From Stomorhina lunata (lineage: Eukaryota; Arthropoda; Insecta; Diptera; Rhiniidae), in assembly GCA_933228675.1 (NCBI GenBank), contig OW121740.1:930001-994000 (forward strand): a DNA stretch of 64,000 bases. The letters are read 5' to 3'. Position numbers and translations under genes: made by a program. Shown here piece by piece: positions 26,104-40,170 of the stretch. The first letter of the stretch is position 1. Every line of letters starts with the position of its first letter. The notes below the pieces were generated by a model that made no database searches, had not been told where the DNA came from, and was given only the letters and a program-made list of their open reading frames with translations.

Positions 26104-26929
26104 ATTGTTTAATAATTAAAGTTTTTAGCTTCATTAATTACTCTACGTTAATAAGTTCGAGCAATAGTTTTAACACTAAATACCTTTTATTATAAAAAAA
26201 TAATTAATGAAAATATTTAGACTCGATCAATTTTCGAAAACAACAAAATGAAATCAATTTGAAGCACTCTATTTAAAATTATAAAAATTATCGGAGCAAG
26301 GGAAGTCCTAATCCTTAAAGATTTTGATAAAATTTAAAATGTAGATAAGGTTATACACAATGTACAATTGTCTCTCCCTCATTTGGAAATCTGAATCGGC
26401 TAGTGGTTAAAAAATATGCCCAAATAGGGCAGAAATTATTATTCATCATCAAATACTTGATAAAATTGAATTTAAAACAAGTATTTACATAAATGTTTTT
26501 GGTAATTTTCGCACTTTAGACAAAAATAAATACGATCAGAGCAGGGGAAGTTTTTCCTATCACACAAATGTAATACATATCTTTATGTCAATATATAGAT
26601 TTCAAATCTAAGGCAACCGACCTTTTGATCAATGGTTTAGATTAAATTTTGTTCGACCCCATAAAAATTAAATATTAATCTGTGAGTATCTTTAAAGTAG
26701 AGCCTTAAAACTTTATAAAACCGAAGTAAATAGTAATAAAGTTTGGTTAGCACAGGTAGTTTTCCTTCATAAGTTTGGTCAAAATTAAGCAGAATAGGAG
26801 CAAGAGAACATAATATTTTAAAATTATATATCCCCTACGAATTATTAAAAAATAACTGTCAGTAAAACAGGCAACGACGGTTTAACATTCTTTCTGTGTA
26901 ACCAATCTGTTCCATTTTCATTTTAGTTT

Positions 26930-27176
26930 TAAGGCGATCATTATATAAAATAAATGTCGAGAATTGGGACAATAAAGCGTAATAACTTTTTGATAAGATG
27001 TCGCACGTGTGTCACCGAGGGTGGAGAAAATTTGGATTCAATTATTTTTGAAATCTCATGAATTACTTTTAAAGAAATTTATTGATTTTCAAATGAATGA
27101 ATAAATAATAAGTTATATAAACTTTGCAAAAAGTTATTTGAGTTTCTTTATGTAGCAAAATTCAACAGCCACCCTG
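26930..27176. mobile_element. Mariner-like relic, left end not found
   Basis: The right end reads CCACCCTG followed by TA at 27177-27178. The internal part (about 26960-27070) aligns with the element at 41386-41631: both have a TAA-rich stretch, AAG.TGTCG, then GG.GGAGA and TTCAAT.ATTTTTGAAA. A TA flank with CAGGGTGG ends suggests a Tc1/mariner remnant. Confidence 0.45.
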
Positions 27177-28559
27177 TATTTATCTAAAAGCGTGTTGGGA
27201 TTTATTCATACATACAAGTACATTTATACCTCCCGTGCAGTTTTCTTCTCAAACTCAGTTGTTAAAGACTTAAAGTCATTCTTGTGTATAACTTGAAGAT
27301 GCAATTGTTGTGCTGGAAGTTGTTAAATTTGTTATTGTTTTCGTTTTCATCTTCCTCTTCTCCTGCATTTTGGTTATATATATTTACGTTTAGTATATGT
27401 AGAAATCTATCTAGTTTTAAGTATGTATGTATGTGTTGCAAGTAGTAAATATGTACCACATGTATGTTACATTTATTCATAGTTGCTACGGCTGTTGCAA
27501 GTGTTATATCTTCCAAGTCGTAAATTTCTTAAACTGTCAAAACTATTTCCACATGAATGTACATATGTTATGCTTATGAATGTTCGTTTAAGGCTTCGTT
27601 TATGCAGATATATACTTGTTCGAGTAAGTGTGTTTGTAGGATTTAGTGGGTTTTGCTTTTGTCTGACGGTTGCAGGATCATTCTTAAATGCCAGATGTTG
27701 CCATAGCAGTTACAACCACAGAAATTATAGCTGAAGTATATTTGTAGATTTAATCGAATACCAAAATCCAAATAAAAAGAAAAATACTAAACTACGATTT
27801 TAAATTAAAGTTTTCTCATTATATTTGATTTGTTGTTGTGTGATATCAAAGTTAATTTATTTAATTTTTAACTACTTGTATACAAACATTATTTATATTT
27901 AATTCCTTTACTATTAATATCGCAATCTTTATCAAATTTATTCTAAAAAAATTTAGCAATAGATTATAATTTCGGCTGATATATTTAATAGATATATTTA
28001 TTTGGTCCTATGCTGGGAGTCAAGAATAACAGAAGAAGATATTTGGTAGACCAATAAAACCAATAGTGCTATTTCTACTTAAATCTTAAAAATATCATCC
28101 GATCGTACTTAACTAATAAAAATTTTTTCATTTTATAACTTTATTGCAGAGAAATATTTGTTTAAAAAGTTTTTGTACTATTTAATATATTTAAAAACAA
28201 GATTCCTTATTCATAAATAACAATGAATTTAGTGATAAATAAGAAGAGAAAATGCATTCAAATGAAGAACTTCAGAGATAAACATAAATAAATATTTGTA
28301 CGAGTATGTATGTATGTAAATACAAGAAAAAACTTAAATATATACTGGAGGGGAGTACAAAAAGCCTTTATCTTCTTAAATCACTATACGGAAATTTGAA
28401 TAATTTTTTTCCATTTATTTTTATTTATTTTAATTACATTTTTAACCACATCTGAGATAGTTTTATATATTTGATGTTTTAAATTGTAAGGAGCGTTCGT
28501 TATAATTTTTAATTATATAAATTTGATTTCGTTGGTGTTCTGACAAATTAGAAATGTAG

Positions 28560-28563
<4 letters not shown>

Positions 28564-28621
<58 letters not shown>
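28564..28621. repeat. (TA)n tail array
   Basis: About 29 uninterrupted TA units forming the tail of SINE-like copy A. Confidence 0.95.
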
Positions 28622-28624
<3 letters not shown>

Positions 28625-28918
28625 CCCCGACAACATTTCAATTGGAACAAGGGGTACTTCTCTCAGACAATGAGCTGCATCTGATTCTATTATTAGACTC
28701 ATTGAAAGCGACCTACATTTTAACTCCGACTCCGAAAGGCAAATGCATTAATTAAAGAAGTTTTACATGGCCTAATACTCAGTAACCAGTGGCTAGCTGA
28801 GTTATGAGGTGAACCACCGCATTTGAAAAATTTATTTTTTCAAGTAGGTCTGCCAGGGATCGAACTTGGGACCTCTGGTATGCTAGGCGGATGACTAACC
28901 TGTTATACCACGGCGGTT
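28564..28918 (-). mobile_element. SINE-like retroposon copy A with (AT)n tail
   Basis: Read on the minus strand, the element has a tRNA-like head (GTGGTATAACAGGTTAGTC, then CCTAGCATACCAGAGGTCCC and the B-box-like GTTCGATCCC). Next comes a body including CACCTCATAACTCAGCTAGC, the conserved 3' segment TTGTCTGAGAGAAGTACCCC and CGGGGAATT, and then (TA)n at 28621-28564. It is full length. Target duplications are not clear at this copy. Confidence 0.75.
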
Positions 28919-31131
28919 CACAACAGGTTTTATGTGTGTAAATAAAATAAAGTTTTAATTAGCAAAAGCAATATTTAAATACAATTTTAATTATTTTTAT
29001 TAAGTAAATATTTAAAATCCTAATAGATTTTATCTTTTTACCAATAAATTTTGTAACCTCTTTGACGTGTTATTTATTGATTTATGGAGTAGTATTATTC
29101 GATTAGCTGACACGCTCTAGGAGTTATTTTTTCTGAAATTGATTGGAAATTATAAGATTCACATTTTTCCTCAACAAAAATTGTATCTATGTAGGTACGT
29201 ATTTGACCTCAATGATAAAGGGTATCTGACCAACTGTAGCACTTAATTATTTATATTTACTGCAATTATTACAATTGTTGATATAAGATTAAAAATAAAG
29301 ACAATTTATGTAAAATATAAAGAAAAAACAAATAAAATTCATTTGTATCAAAAATTGTCGATAATGATGGATTTTCTGTGTTTTTTATTAAAATGTAAAA
29401 AGTATTTTTCTTTTTTCTTTAAATTTATGCAATTATTAAGTAATGGAATTATATAGGGCTTTAATTGTAAAAACAACAAACTAATGTGTGTGTATCTGTG
29501 TCCGTGTCTGTGAAGAAACATACATAAATATTACACATGTATATGTACACAAATATAGAAAAATACAATTATGTATAATTAATTTTTTACATAATACTTA
29601 TTGCAAACATTAAAACTACAAAAATCACAAAAACCTTTGCTATAATTATCTGTTTGTAATGAATTGATTATTTTATCGACGATGATGATCATCATAATGT
29701 ATGATTAACTTTTAATTCGATGCAACTTTATTTTACACTTTGATTTAATTATATACAAATACAATTTAAATTAAATTAACTTTTTATTTTGAAACATTTT
29801 TGTTAATTAGTTAAAAATAAAGTCTGTTTCTTTGGTTGACAAATGAGAGAAACTTATGAATTACTTCCGAAAAAACAGAAACGTAAAACTCATTTGATTT
29901 TTTTAAAGAATATTTAAATGTTTTTTAAACCTTCTTTCCTGTTTTTTTATTTTTATGTTAAATTTTTTCACAAAACAATAAACAAAATTGACTTTTATGA
30001 AAATATTTTGTTACCTAAACTTGTTCAAAGAAAAAATCTGTGCAGTTTTGAGTAAAAGGAGAAATTAAAATACTCTCACAATTTAGCAAAGACTTCAACC
30101 AATAAGGAGTACGATAACGCTATTGTGTGTATCTGTGTGGGTTTTGGGTTACTTCGGACTGGTTTGGATAGTTTCGTTATCGTATAATAATAATTTTAAA
30201 TTTATGAATTTCCCAGTATGGTCTTGTAATTATAAACATTTTAGTTTTCTATAATTTATTCAGTTATTTAGGCTTAAGGAATTGTAAGTAGCTACTAAAA
30301 ATACTCGCATACATGCACAAATGTATTTCTTCTTTGAAATGCTAAATTTTTTTATTTTTTTATTTTATTAGAAGATTCAAGGCTTTTGGCCTCACACGCT
30401 CTAATGACTTAAAAGAAAAGTTACATTTATAAAGATTAAGAATATTCTAAGGACATAAACACAGCAAGGCGAGCAAGCTTGCTCTAGATTAAGTCCGTGG
30501 AGGAAACAGATTATCACCACTTGACTTCACATTTTATTTATGTTGTCAACTTAATTTGAGAGTGATAACGATAAAGATGAATTCATGGAAAAGTTAGAAA
30601 TGTAATACATATTAAGACATTTATTTCAAAATAAGATATAGTTTGTAGTTCAAGTTTATTTTTAAAAAAAATTTTAAAGAAATGAGTTCATAATACAAAA
30701 ACTTTTTTTATACTATTTTAAGTTTGTCATTTCATCTATTACCCAAAATAGCATGTATTTTCTTTACCCTAAAAGTTGGATGAGTCTCCTGTCTATCTGT
30801 ATGTGAAATTAGTGATCTAAAAAAGGCTAGAAGTGAATTCTAATCAGCAGTTTAATATAAGTTCGATTGGATGACATAACATCAATATATAAATAAATAT
30901 GATTAAAAATCTAAACCATTTTCGCAATAATAATTTTTCTTGTTCTCTTCTTAAAAATATTAAACTTTGTTTTAAAGATGGTAAGGAGTTATTTTTGACA
31001 TACCCCTACAATGCAAGCTGGGTCCTTGCACCAAGAATCAAATAAAGTTTTTAATATGTTAACATATGTATTAATTTTTTTGTTATTTTTAAAGAAATAA
31101 AAAAAAAATCATACACTGTATCTACATACTT

Positions 31132-31152
31132 ATGATGATGATGATGATGATG
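31132..31152 (+). repeat. (ATG)7 microsatellite
   Basis: Seven perfect ATG units in non-coding DNA. A pyrimidine-rich CTCTCC tract follows at about 31199-31229. Confidence 0.9.
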
Positions 31153-32743
31153 TAAATGAGGTGTATAATGAGTATAACTGTGTTATATTTTTTTCTCGTT
31201 TTTCTCGCTCTCACTCTCCCTCTCTCTCGTTAATGTATTTTTTGAATGTATTATTGTATTTCTTTATCGTCGCTTGAAATAAAAGTAACACATGTGCTAA
31301 TGTTTCTATTTTGAAATGTGTTACAAGTTCATATTAAATTTCATCTTCACTTGAGTGAATCCTTTTCAAATAGAATCTTGTATTTTCTGTTTTATGTGAA
31401 TATTTTTGCTACATTAATATTTCTTTTTAAAATTTTTCATTTAGTAGAATTTAGTATTGAGTTTTTCTTAAATTATTTAAATGGATGAAACTAAAAATGT
31501 ACTAAACTTTTTTTTTTAGTATTTTTACATTTTCCTTAAATAAAGACAACTTAAACAAAAAAAAAAAAAAATTAGAAAGAATCTAAGGCGTGTGCTCTTA
31601 TATACTCGTACTATTGCAAAAATAAAGAAAAAAATCACGAATAAAAGAAAAATGTTATATCTTAAGGCTAAAAAGATGTAAGGGAGCATAACATTTCAAA
31701 TTTAGTAGAATTTTATATATAAAAGGGTAAGAGTTGAAGACGATATTAGTGTATATTTGTATGTGTGTATATGATTGTTAATATGTGTATATATATTTTA
31801 CATTTCTCATATCCTAGTCATGTTCGTAATGGTTTATTAGCTTCCTTTTTCTTTTGAGTTTATTTTTTATATTGTTGGTACATGAAGGCAATATCAGCAA
31901 TTTCTTTTCCCCAGTTAATTCAATTTATTTTAACATGTGAAAAATACCTCTCAAAAATGTATGTACTCTAGAATTCTCAGAAAAGTTTTCACATTAACAG
32001 TCTTTTCACACATAGATACATTTACACATGTAGACGTTCGCATCAAAACGTAACAATTTCATTATGAGTTATTTTGATTAAATTAGGACCAACATGGACA
32101 AACATAAATCAGTCAAAAAGACTATATTCTAATTATTTCAATAATCAGTGCTTGAAGTGATAAGACGATGGATGGCCTTAGTTATCTGTTTAATTATTTT
32201 ACTTTTCAAAACAATAGAAACATATATAATAATATTTATTTTTTTTTTTGATTTTTCATAGTAAGTTTTTTTCCAGGAGTGGGTTACTATCCCGACGTCC
32301 TTGACCCATGTTTTTTTTCGTTCTTATGGGAGATCAGCACTTGTTTGCTCATTACTTTAACGATTGTTAACATAGCTTTACAGATGACACCACGAGGAGG
32401 TAAGTGTCCACAATTGAGGTTAAGGATAGACCAAGATTAGCCTGGGTTTACCAAGTTAAACCGATCAGAACCGTTGCTTGGTATCCGACATCCCCTACAT
32501 CATTCAATAATATATAATAATTGATCAAAATATGTATGTTACCAACTATACAAATGCTTATTGTGTTGAAAATTATTAACATTAAAATTTTGTGAATGCT
32601 GCCATAAAAAAAATGTCAATGTAAAAAATTAATATAAAAATTATATTAATTTTAACTTTTTTTTTTGCAAAAAAAGTTTGTAGAAGTTTACTAAAAAGTA
32701 GCTAACATATTAGATTTAATAAATTTTCTTAATAAATTAACTA

Positions 32744-32849
32744 AGTTCACAATCTGTTGCAAATAGTAAAGAAATTTCATGCTAATTCTATACATTTTTT
32801 TCGTTTGCTACACCGATTTGCAAATACTATTTGCAACGGATTTTGAACT
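32744..32849. mobile_element. Short inverted-repeat element (106 bp)
   Basis: The left arm starts AGTTCACAATCTGTTGC and the right arm, complemented, AGTTCAAAATCCGTTGC. The arms match for 25 bases with two mismatches and end in AAATAGTA. It could be a small MITE or a hairpin-forming remnant. Target duplication was not resolved. Confidence 0.55.
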
Positions 32850-35800
32850 GGGCTATTATTTCAGAATTTTGATTTCTACAATATCTGTTTTTATTTTATT
32901 GATATTACAATATAAAAAATAATAACTTGACCTGTCCAGTAAAACGAAAATAATCAAGTACATCATATGCTATATATCATTCTGAATTTTTGATTCAATT
33001 TACAATGAGAATGCGTTTATTTTAGTTTTAGATATTTAATGTTTATATTTGTTATACATATTACTAAGATTAACATTGAATTTTTTATTTATGATTCAGT
33101 CTAAGCTGCAACATAAAAAGCAGAAAATTAAAAGTTTATGTTCTTAAAAAGATTTTGCTTTTTGCATTCTTTGTAGAATATCTCGTTTAGAAAATGAGTT
33201 TAATGGTTGAATCAAGTGTCATAAAACAAACATATTTATTTTATATTTTTGTTATGCTAAAATACATACACACATACATATGTACTCGTATATATAAAAA
33301 ACTTGGGTTATTACACAAATTTAAAATAAAATTGTTAAGAGTTTTAAATTGTATATACACACATAGTTTACTCGTATACAATACATACATACATATGTAT
33401 GTGTACATATTTACTAATATAGATATCATTGTAAGTGGGTAAACATTTACGAGTGTTTGTAGAGTAATAAACTCTCAGTGATATACTGAAGATGACACCT
33501 TAAAATAAGATTTCTATTTTTCTTTTCCTGCAAATCATCATTACTTTCAGTTTTGTTCTGTTTTTGCGCCTTTCTCTTTTCTATTTTACGAGTTATAGTA
33601 AGTTCTTACATATTAATATGTATATTTTATAACATACACACTTTTATGAATAATATAAGTTTACAGCTCTACTTGATGACAAATTTAACTATGAATATTT
33701 TGATTAACATTTTCTCCAGTTCTTAATATTTAAACCTATTTACAAACGGGTTTTTATACGTATGTATAAAACATGTTAGCACATACCTATAGATTTATAT
33801 GCAAATGTATATGTATATGTTAATCCATATACTGAAGATCATAGTGTATATAAAATAAGGAAGGAATTGCTATCTGGAGAGTAATTGCATAGAATAATAA
33901 GAAAAATTAACTCTGAGATTGAAGGTTAAATAACATTTACTCAGTGTTTATCGAAGCTCATAAAAGTAGTTTAACAAAGACACTTAATTTTAAATTCAAA
34001 CTTTTTAATGAAATTAAGCTTCATTTGTTTTACTTTAAACATTTCAAGTCTTCCAAAAATGATTTAAAAAATAATTTTGAATAAAACGATATCACTACAT
34101 AGCTTTTAAAACTTCGCGACACTAAAATTTTGTATTTTTGTATTTTCTTTAATCAAAAACTTTGTGTAAATTTGTAAAAACGAAATAAACTTGTTAGTAG
34201 TTTTTAAATAAAAAATAAGTTTTCAAATTTTTAGAATCTTAAACCATTTTCTAGTGTTGTAAAGTTTGAAAAAATCAAAATTTTGTACTGGAAATTTATA
34301 TAAACTTAAAAAAATTATATAAACTTTGAAAAGGATTTAAATATTTATTTTTTAAATTGATATTCAACTCATCTTTGAAAAATGTATATATTTTTGGAAA
34401 ATGTTATAACTTTTTCGTTTTGACAATTTGATGCAAACACAAAATATTTTATTTCATTTCTTCAATTTTTTGGTTTTAGCTTTAACTAGTATTTTTTCTG
34501 GTATTTAAAGTATGAAAAAAATTTATTTGCTCTTAAAAGCTTTGCCAAAAGTTACTTTCAGTTGGACTACGGCTTATTCTTCTGTTCCTTATATTAAGGA
34601 CATAACTTTGCATAAAAAACTTAGTTTTATGAGATATTTTTCTAAAGGACACGTTTTTATTTCAAAATATTTGAATAAAGTATAACAAAATTCGCAGCAC
34701 ACATTTTTTTAAAACAAAAAAGTTTGCCCAAAGCACTTTGTTCAAATTTTTGTTCTTTTATTAAAACACTCGGGAAATATTTTCATAATATTTATTTTTT
34801 TTTTTTCATAGAAAAAATATTAAATATGAATAAAATAAAATATAGAATTTGTTAAACTATGTATGTATATATGTATGTATTTGAAACATTAAAGACAAAA
34901 AATTCTAAAGTTCAAATATTTATGTATGTTTATTAAGCGAAAAAGAGCATTCAAAAAAAGTTAACCAAATCCAGTTAAGACTGTCACGAAAAAGTGTAAA
35001 TTCGTCTGGTTTTCCAAGAGTTTTACATGAATTAGTCCCAAGAGGATTCCATTGAATTGTAAGATTATTGTATTTATTTTAGCCGCTATAACTTAAATTG
35101 CATTAAATCAATCATAATTATAGAATTTAAATCAAACGTAATGGGTTGGTAGCTTGTACATAAACTTCTATCAGAAACTGTAGGATTATTTAAGATTGAT
35201 TTACTTTTAAAGTAGATTAAAGGATATTTATTAAATAAGTATTTTTCCTATAAAGACTATTTTAGTCAAATGTGACCTGACCCGAAAAAAATTGTAATTT
35301 AATTTAAGTCAATAAATAACATTCAGCACTGACTTATGATTAAAGGCCTAGGTGTCTCACCTTTTGTATTGTTTGTATTTAAACGGTTTGTAATATCTGT
35401 TTTAAGCCAAAATCCAATTTTTCGTAAGAACTATTAATCATTTTTGCAAAAGGTTTGTTTTTTTTTTATTAGACAAACTCTTTGGAAACAGGAGCAAAAA
35501 ATATACCAACGACCACAAGGCCATTTCAATTTCATTTTGATTTCAGTTCTAGAAACAAATTTTTCTCTGTTACTTATATTCTTCTAAAATGTCACAAATG
35601 TGACTTTTAACATATACATATGTACATACATACACACACAAACACACATGTGTTTGAATGTGCATTAGATGAAAGACAAAAAAATGTCCAAACGTTATTT
35701 ATCTTCTTTTTTAAATCCAAAATGGTAAAACAGAAAGCACCAAAACAGAAAAAAATCGAAATTAAAATGAAAAATATAAAGATTGGCAAACACAACGAAC

Positions 35801-36376
35801 AAAATTTGTGACCATTAAAAATTGAATAGAAAAGCAAATATAAAAAAATACATTACTCTTTCACACAATGTAAAAGTTTCCCAAAAAATAAAATGAAATA
35901 AAAAAAAAAATTGTTTAAAACTATTGCCAACACATCAGAAATCTTAAATTATTACTGCATCAAATGACATACGAGTATGTATATCTATTTATGTATATTT
36001 ATATATGTTTAAAATATATTGGCAGACACAAAAGTTAAATTCATATAAAATCTCTAACACTAGACAAAAATTATTTGTAATAGTTTTATATAAAATCTAT
36101 AAAATTTCCATTTAAAAAGTAAATTTGTATATACAAAAGACTTGTAACAGACTTGTCACTTTTAAAATTTAAACATAAATAAAAAAATGGATATAATTTA
36201 AAAATTTCAAATAGGACAAATATTACTCATACGCTCTGTTCCGTATTGAATTGTATGAATTTCTTTATATCTATTACATACTTTTAGGCAAGAAATTTAA
36301 ATAATCTTGTACATAAAGTATTTTTATACTTTCAAAATAAGTTGAGATATGAAAATATAAACTACAAAATATTTCT

Positions 36377-36793
36377 GTGACTTGGTGCTAATAGGGCAAT
36401 AGTTTTGAAAAAATTTTATTTATTTTTTTTTATTTTCCATATAAATTCATAGTAACATTGCCCAGAAAACCCTTTAAAAATCTCTTCTGAGTTAAGTCGC
36501 AGATTAGCTTTTGGTAAGCCACCATGGTATAGCAGGTTAGTCATCTGCATACCAGAGGTCCCAAGTTTGATCTCCTGCAGACCCACTTAAAATGTAAAAT
36601 GCATTTGCCGTTCGGAGCCGGAGTTAAAACGTAGGTCCCTTTTAATGAGTCTTAAAATTGAATCGGATGCAGCTCATTGTCTGAGAGAAGTACCCCTTAT
36701 TCCAATTGGAATTATGTATGTATATCAAAAAGGTAATCTAATGCAATGATAAACTCAAAACAGCAAAAATTGGCTCTTCTAGTACCAAACCAC
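36377..36793. mobile_element. TIR MITE interrupted by a SINE-like insertion
   Basis: The left terminus GTGACTTGGTGCTAATAGGG and the right terminus (complement GTGGTTTGGTACTAGAAGAG) are inverted repeats and match the intact element at 46446-46640. The interior also matches (TTTTCCATATAAATT, ATAGTAACATTGC, CTGAGTTAAGTCG). The SINE-like copy at 36516-36714 sits between the two halves. ATATTT occurs on both outer flanks but is weak evidence in AT-rich DNA. Confidence 0.7.
36516..36714 (+). mobile_element. SINE-like retroposon copy B, internally deleted
   Basis: It keeps the head (CCATGGTATAGCAGGTTAGT, CATACCAGAGGTCCCAAGTT) and the 3' part from GCATTTGCCGTTCGGAGCC to CCAATTGGAAT. It lacks the central CTCATAACTCAGCTAGCC segment, a few bases of the head and the (AT)n tail. 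It is inserted inside the MITE at 36377-36793. Confidence 0.75.
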
Positions 36794-38987
36794 AGATATT
36801 TAAATATTTATATGTTATCATTTTGATTTAATTAAATATATTTGTTTGATCCAACAGATTAATATTTAAAAACAAAAATTATGAAAACAAATATCCTAAT
36901 TTTAAAGATAAATAAGCTATTCATATTTTATCAGAAATTCTTCCAATGAACAATTTTAATTCAAAAATAGAGCAAGAAACTTAAATGTAATGTTTTTCTT
37001 AAAACATTTTATGAAAATTAGGGAACCTACCGAACCTTAGTTTGTATGTGTGTAAGAAAACTTGTGTCTACATACACAGTTTGTGTATACTTGATGTTAA
37101 AAATGGGAATTATCTTTTTTCAAAATATTTGGCAAGTAACCAAGTTGGAAAGAAAAAAATAAACAAACATTTTTTGTAACTATAAGGGGAAATGGTAAAA
37201 CGCAGACACTGTGTTCAGAATAAATAAAACCAGAAAAGTAACTAACAAACAACACACTATACACTTACAAAAGCAACAAAAGTACTACTATCTCATTAAA
37301 AGTGACAAAGACTCGTAGTAAGGAGGCAGACAAACAGACAGACAGATGAACAAACTTACATATATCAGTTTTATGTTGCACAAAAGCAAATGAGCAGCGC
37401 AGTAAATTAAATGTCGGATGTCAACTTAAATCTATGTAAGAGTATGAAAGCATTTCTGAAACATATAACAAAATTCGTACTTACACATGTACACAAATAT
37501 ACTTAAGCACGTGGAAACGTATCCAAACTTACATGTAAGTAAATATATATACCTATTAGTATATGTATACAAGTATTTATGTATGTACACAATAAATATG
37601 TACCATAACAAAATGCATTCCCGATTTAAATACTTGGTTCAAATGTATGTAGGTATGTATGTATGTATTACATTAATATGTCTACTTAAGTTTTGTTGAT
37701 GTTTTGGTTTCTAAAATTAATTCTGTTGATGGTACAGTTACATGCATCACTAATACCGTTAGCTTAGGCTTAGTTTTTTAGGTTTCATGATTTTTAAATT
37801 GTAGCAAGTATAAAATTCTGCTGGGTCTTTCCTGACCATTCCATACCCCACAATATAATTTATTTTTACATTACATTACATTATTATGACATATTTTAAG
37901 GGATTTTGTTTTTTAAGGTGCAAAACCCAGTCTCTCGGGTATTGTGGAAGTAACTAGAAACTTGATGGGCATTTTAACAAATAAAGTTTTTGTTTTGGAA
38001 TGTAACATATTTAGTATATATTGTATTTAAAATTAAGGCATGAAAACTTTCGTTTTTTATTTGCAGTGAAACAAATATCATTAATAGAAAGTTTAAATTT
38101 GAATGTTGTTATATGCTGACTAACCATAATTCACAAACAAACTACAAAATTATGAAAGGCTCATTGTAGGAATTTCGTTTATGAATTAATGTAAAAGTTT
38201 ATTTTTTGAATTTGTTTTCCGTTTGTTTATGAGTCACATAGTTAACGATTTTTATTTAATTGGATTTTGTTTCAAGTCTCCACTTGTATAAAATGCGCTT
38301 ATGTTTGTAAGTACTATTTCTAAAGAAATTTATAGGAATTGTTAAATGTGTTTTTAAACTAAAACAGTTTTTTATCGTTTTATCCACTTTAGTTTGAAAG
38401 AGTATTTTACTCAATTAAGTTTTTAAACTTTCTATATTTTAAAGAAGAAGAAAAAAATGTAAGTTTTTAAATTTAGTTTGTAATTAGTTTAAAAAGTATA
38501 AAGCTGGTTTCTAATTACATATTTATGAAATAATATATAAAAAAATGATTAAAGAAGGTTCCTTTCTATTTAGGGGATATATTAAACAAAAAGTTGCATT
38601 TTTGTGCGATCAATCATGTTTAATTACTTTTAACATTACCTAAAATTCCTTGAAATCTTTTAATTAATAACGATTTAATTATTTTTTATTGTTTAACTTC
38701 CTAATATCACTCTGTTCTTGATTCGAATTTCTCCAGTTATGGTGTTTAGGCACTTCTATACTCGTATTTTATTAAGTCGTATTTTCTAAGGCGTAAGTCA
38801 AATATGACATAATCCAACTTTTATTATGAAATGAAAAAAGTTGTTGGTTGTAATATTATCTCATTTGAATATCTCTTCTTCGTTAGTTATATTTAAATAA
38901 AAAATTGTATTCAAATATTTTTTTTTTTTGTTTCTCCCATATGTATTTTTATCTGACCCGAAACAAGTGACAATCAACCATTTTTAT

Positions 38988-40170
38988 ACCCTTCACCAAT
39001 AGGTGAAAGGGTATTAAGTTTGTGATTCCGTTTGTAATTTTATTTATTAATTATACCGATCGACTCAGAATTGGGAGGAGAATCGATTAAGCAATGTCCG
39101 TCTGTCTGTTTGTCTGTATGTCTGTTGAAAGTTTCTGAAGCCTTTGGAGGATGGACCTACATAGATTATATATCAGACATTAGGAAATTCTCCCGCAATG
39201 AACGCTACTAAATTTTATTAAAATCGGTTTATAAACACCGAAAATATCGAAAAAATACCAAAAATTAGACGAAAATTTTAAAATTTTTGATTGAAACACA
39301 CTTTTAAATAACAAGAGAAAAAGGATACTTTTGGTGTACATGTGATAATATATTACATATCAGATTGTAGGAAATGGTTCCCCAAAGCACTCTGTAAAAT
39401 TTTATCAAAATCGGTCCATAAGCCACTGAGATATTGCCAAAACACTAAATTTGATGTATTGCAAATTGCCCAAAGTACGCATTAGAGAATGTTTGTTGAA
39501 AAACTGAAATGCAAATAGGAAAAACCATCCTCCTTTAGCACGGACATACATAAATTTTATATCAGATTTATGTATGTATCGCCAAAACACTACTTGTGAT
39601 GTACAGAAAATTGCCTAAAGTACGTGTCTAAGAAATTTTGTTGACATTTTGTATCAGGTGTTTATGGACCGATTGTGTTGAAATTTGACAGCGTTTTTTG
39701 TGGGAGGATTTCCTAAAATCTGATATATAAACTCTACAAATGTGATTATGAATACCATTCATTATACCATTATGAATACCGATCGACTCAGAATCGGCAG
39801 GAGAATCGATTTCGCGACGTCCGTCTGTTTGTCTGTCCGTCCTTCTGTCTGTTCTTTTTTCTGTTGTAGTCAAGTTTTTGGAGCTCCTGTTTTGTCGATA
39901 TCTCAGATGTTTATTTTGATGAAATTTAATAGCGTACTTCGCAGGGGATTACCTAAACTCTGATGCATTCGGTAATTTGTGGTAGATATAATTTAGTGTT
40001 TAAGCGATATTTCAGATGTTTTCATCGACAATGATGAAATTTAGGGTGAGACTGACTTTTGATCATTATGATAACATTTGAGAATGTATTATATATCAAA
40101 TTATAGGTAATCTTCCTAAGAAGTACAAAAATGCAGCTAAGTGCATGATATCCGTTCAAAACCTACATAT
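38988..40170 (+). repeat. Dispersed fly repeat, two diverged copies in tandem
   Basis: The first copy begins at about 38988 with TATACCCTTCACCAATAGG and continues through CCGATCGACTCAGAATTGGG and GTCCGTCTGTCTG. The second begins near 39751, again with ACCGATCGACTCAGAATCGG and GTCCGTCTGTTTGTCTG. Both then carry phrases such as AAATTT.ATCAAAATCGGT. This wording is typical of a non-autonomous dispersed repeat common in brachyceran flies. I do not name the family. Confidence 0.6.

Noticed and set aside
28463..28918. Possible functional tRNA gene in the SINE-like heads (also in the five other copies)
   Set aside because: A- and B-box matches are present, but a paired acceptor stem and a proper anticodon stem are not, and every copy continues into the same body. 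They are retroposon heads.
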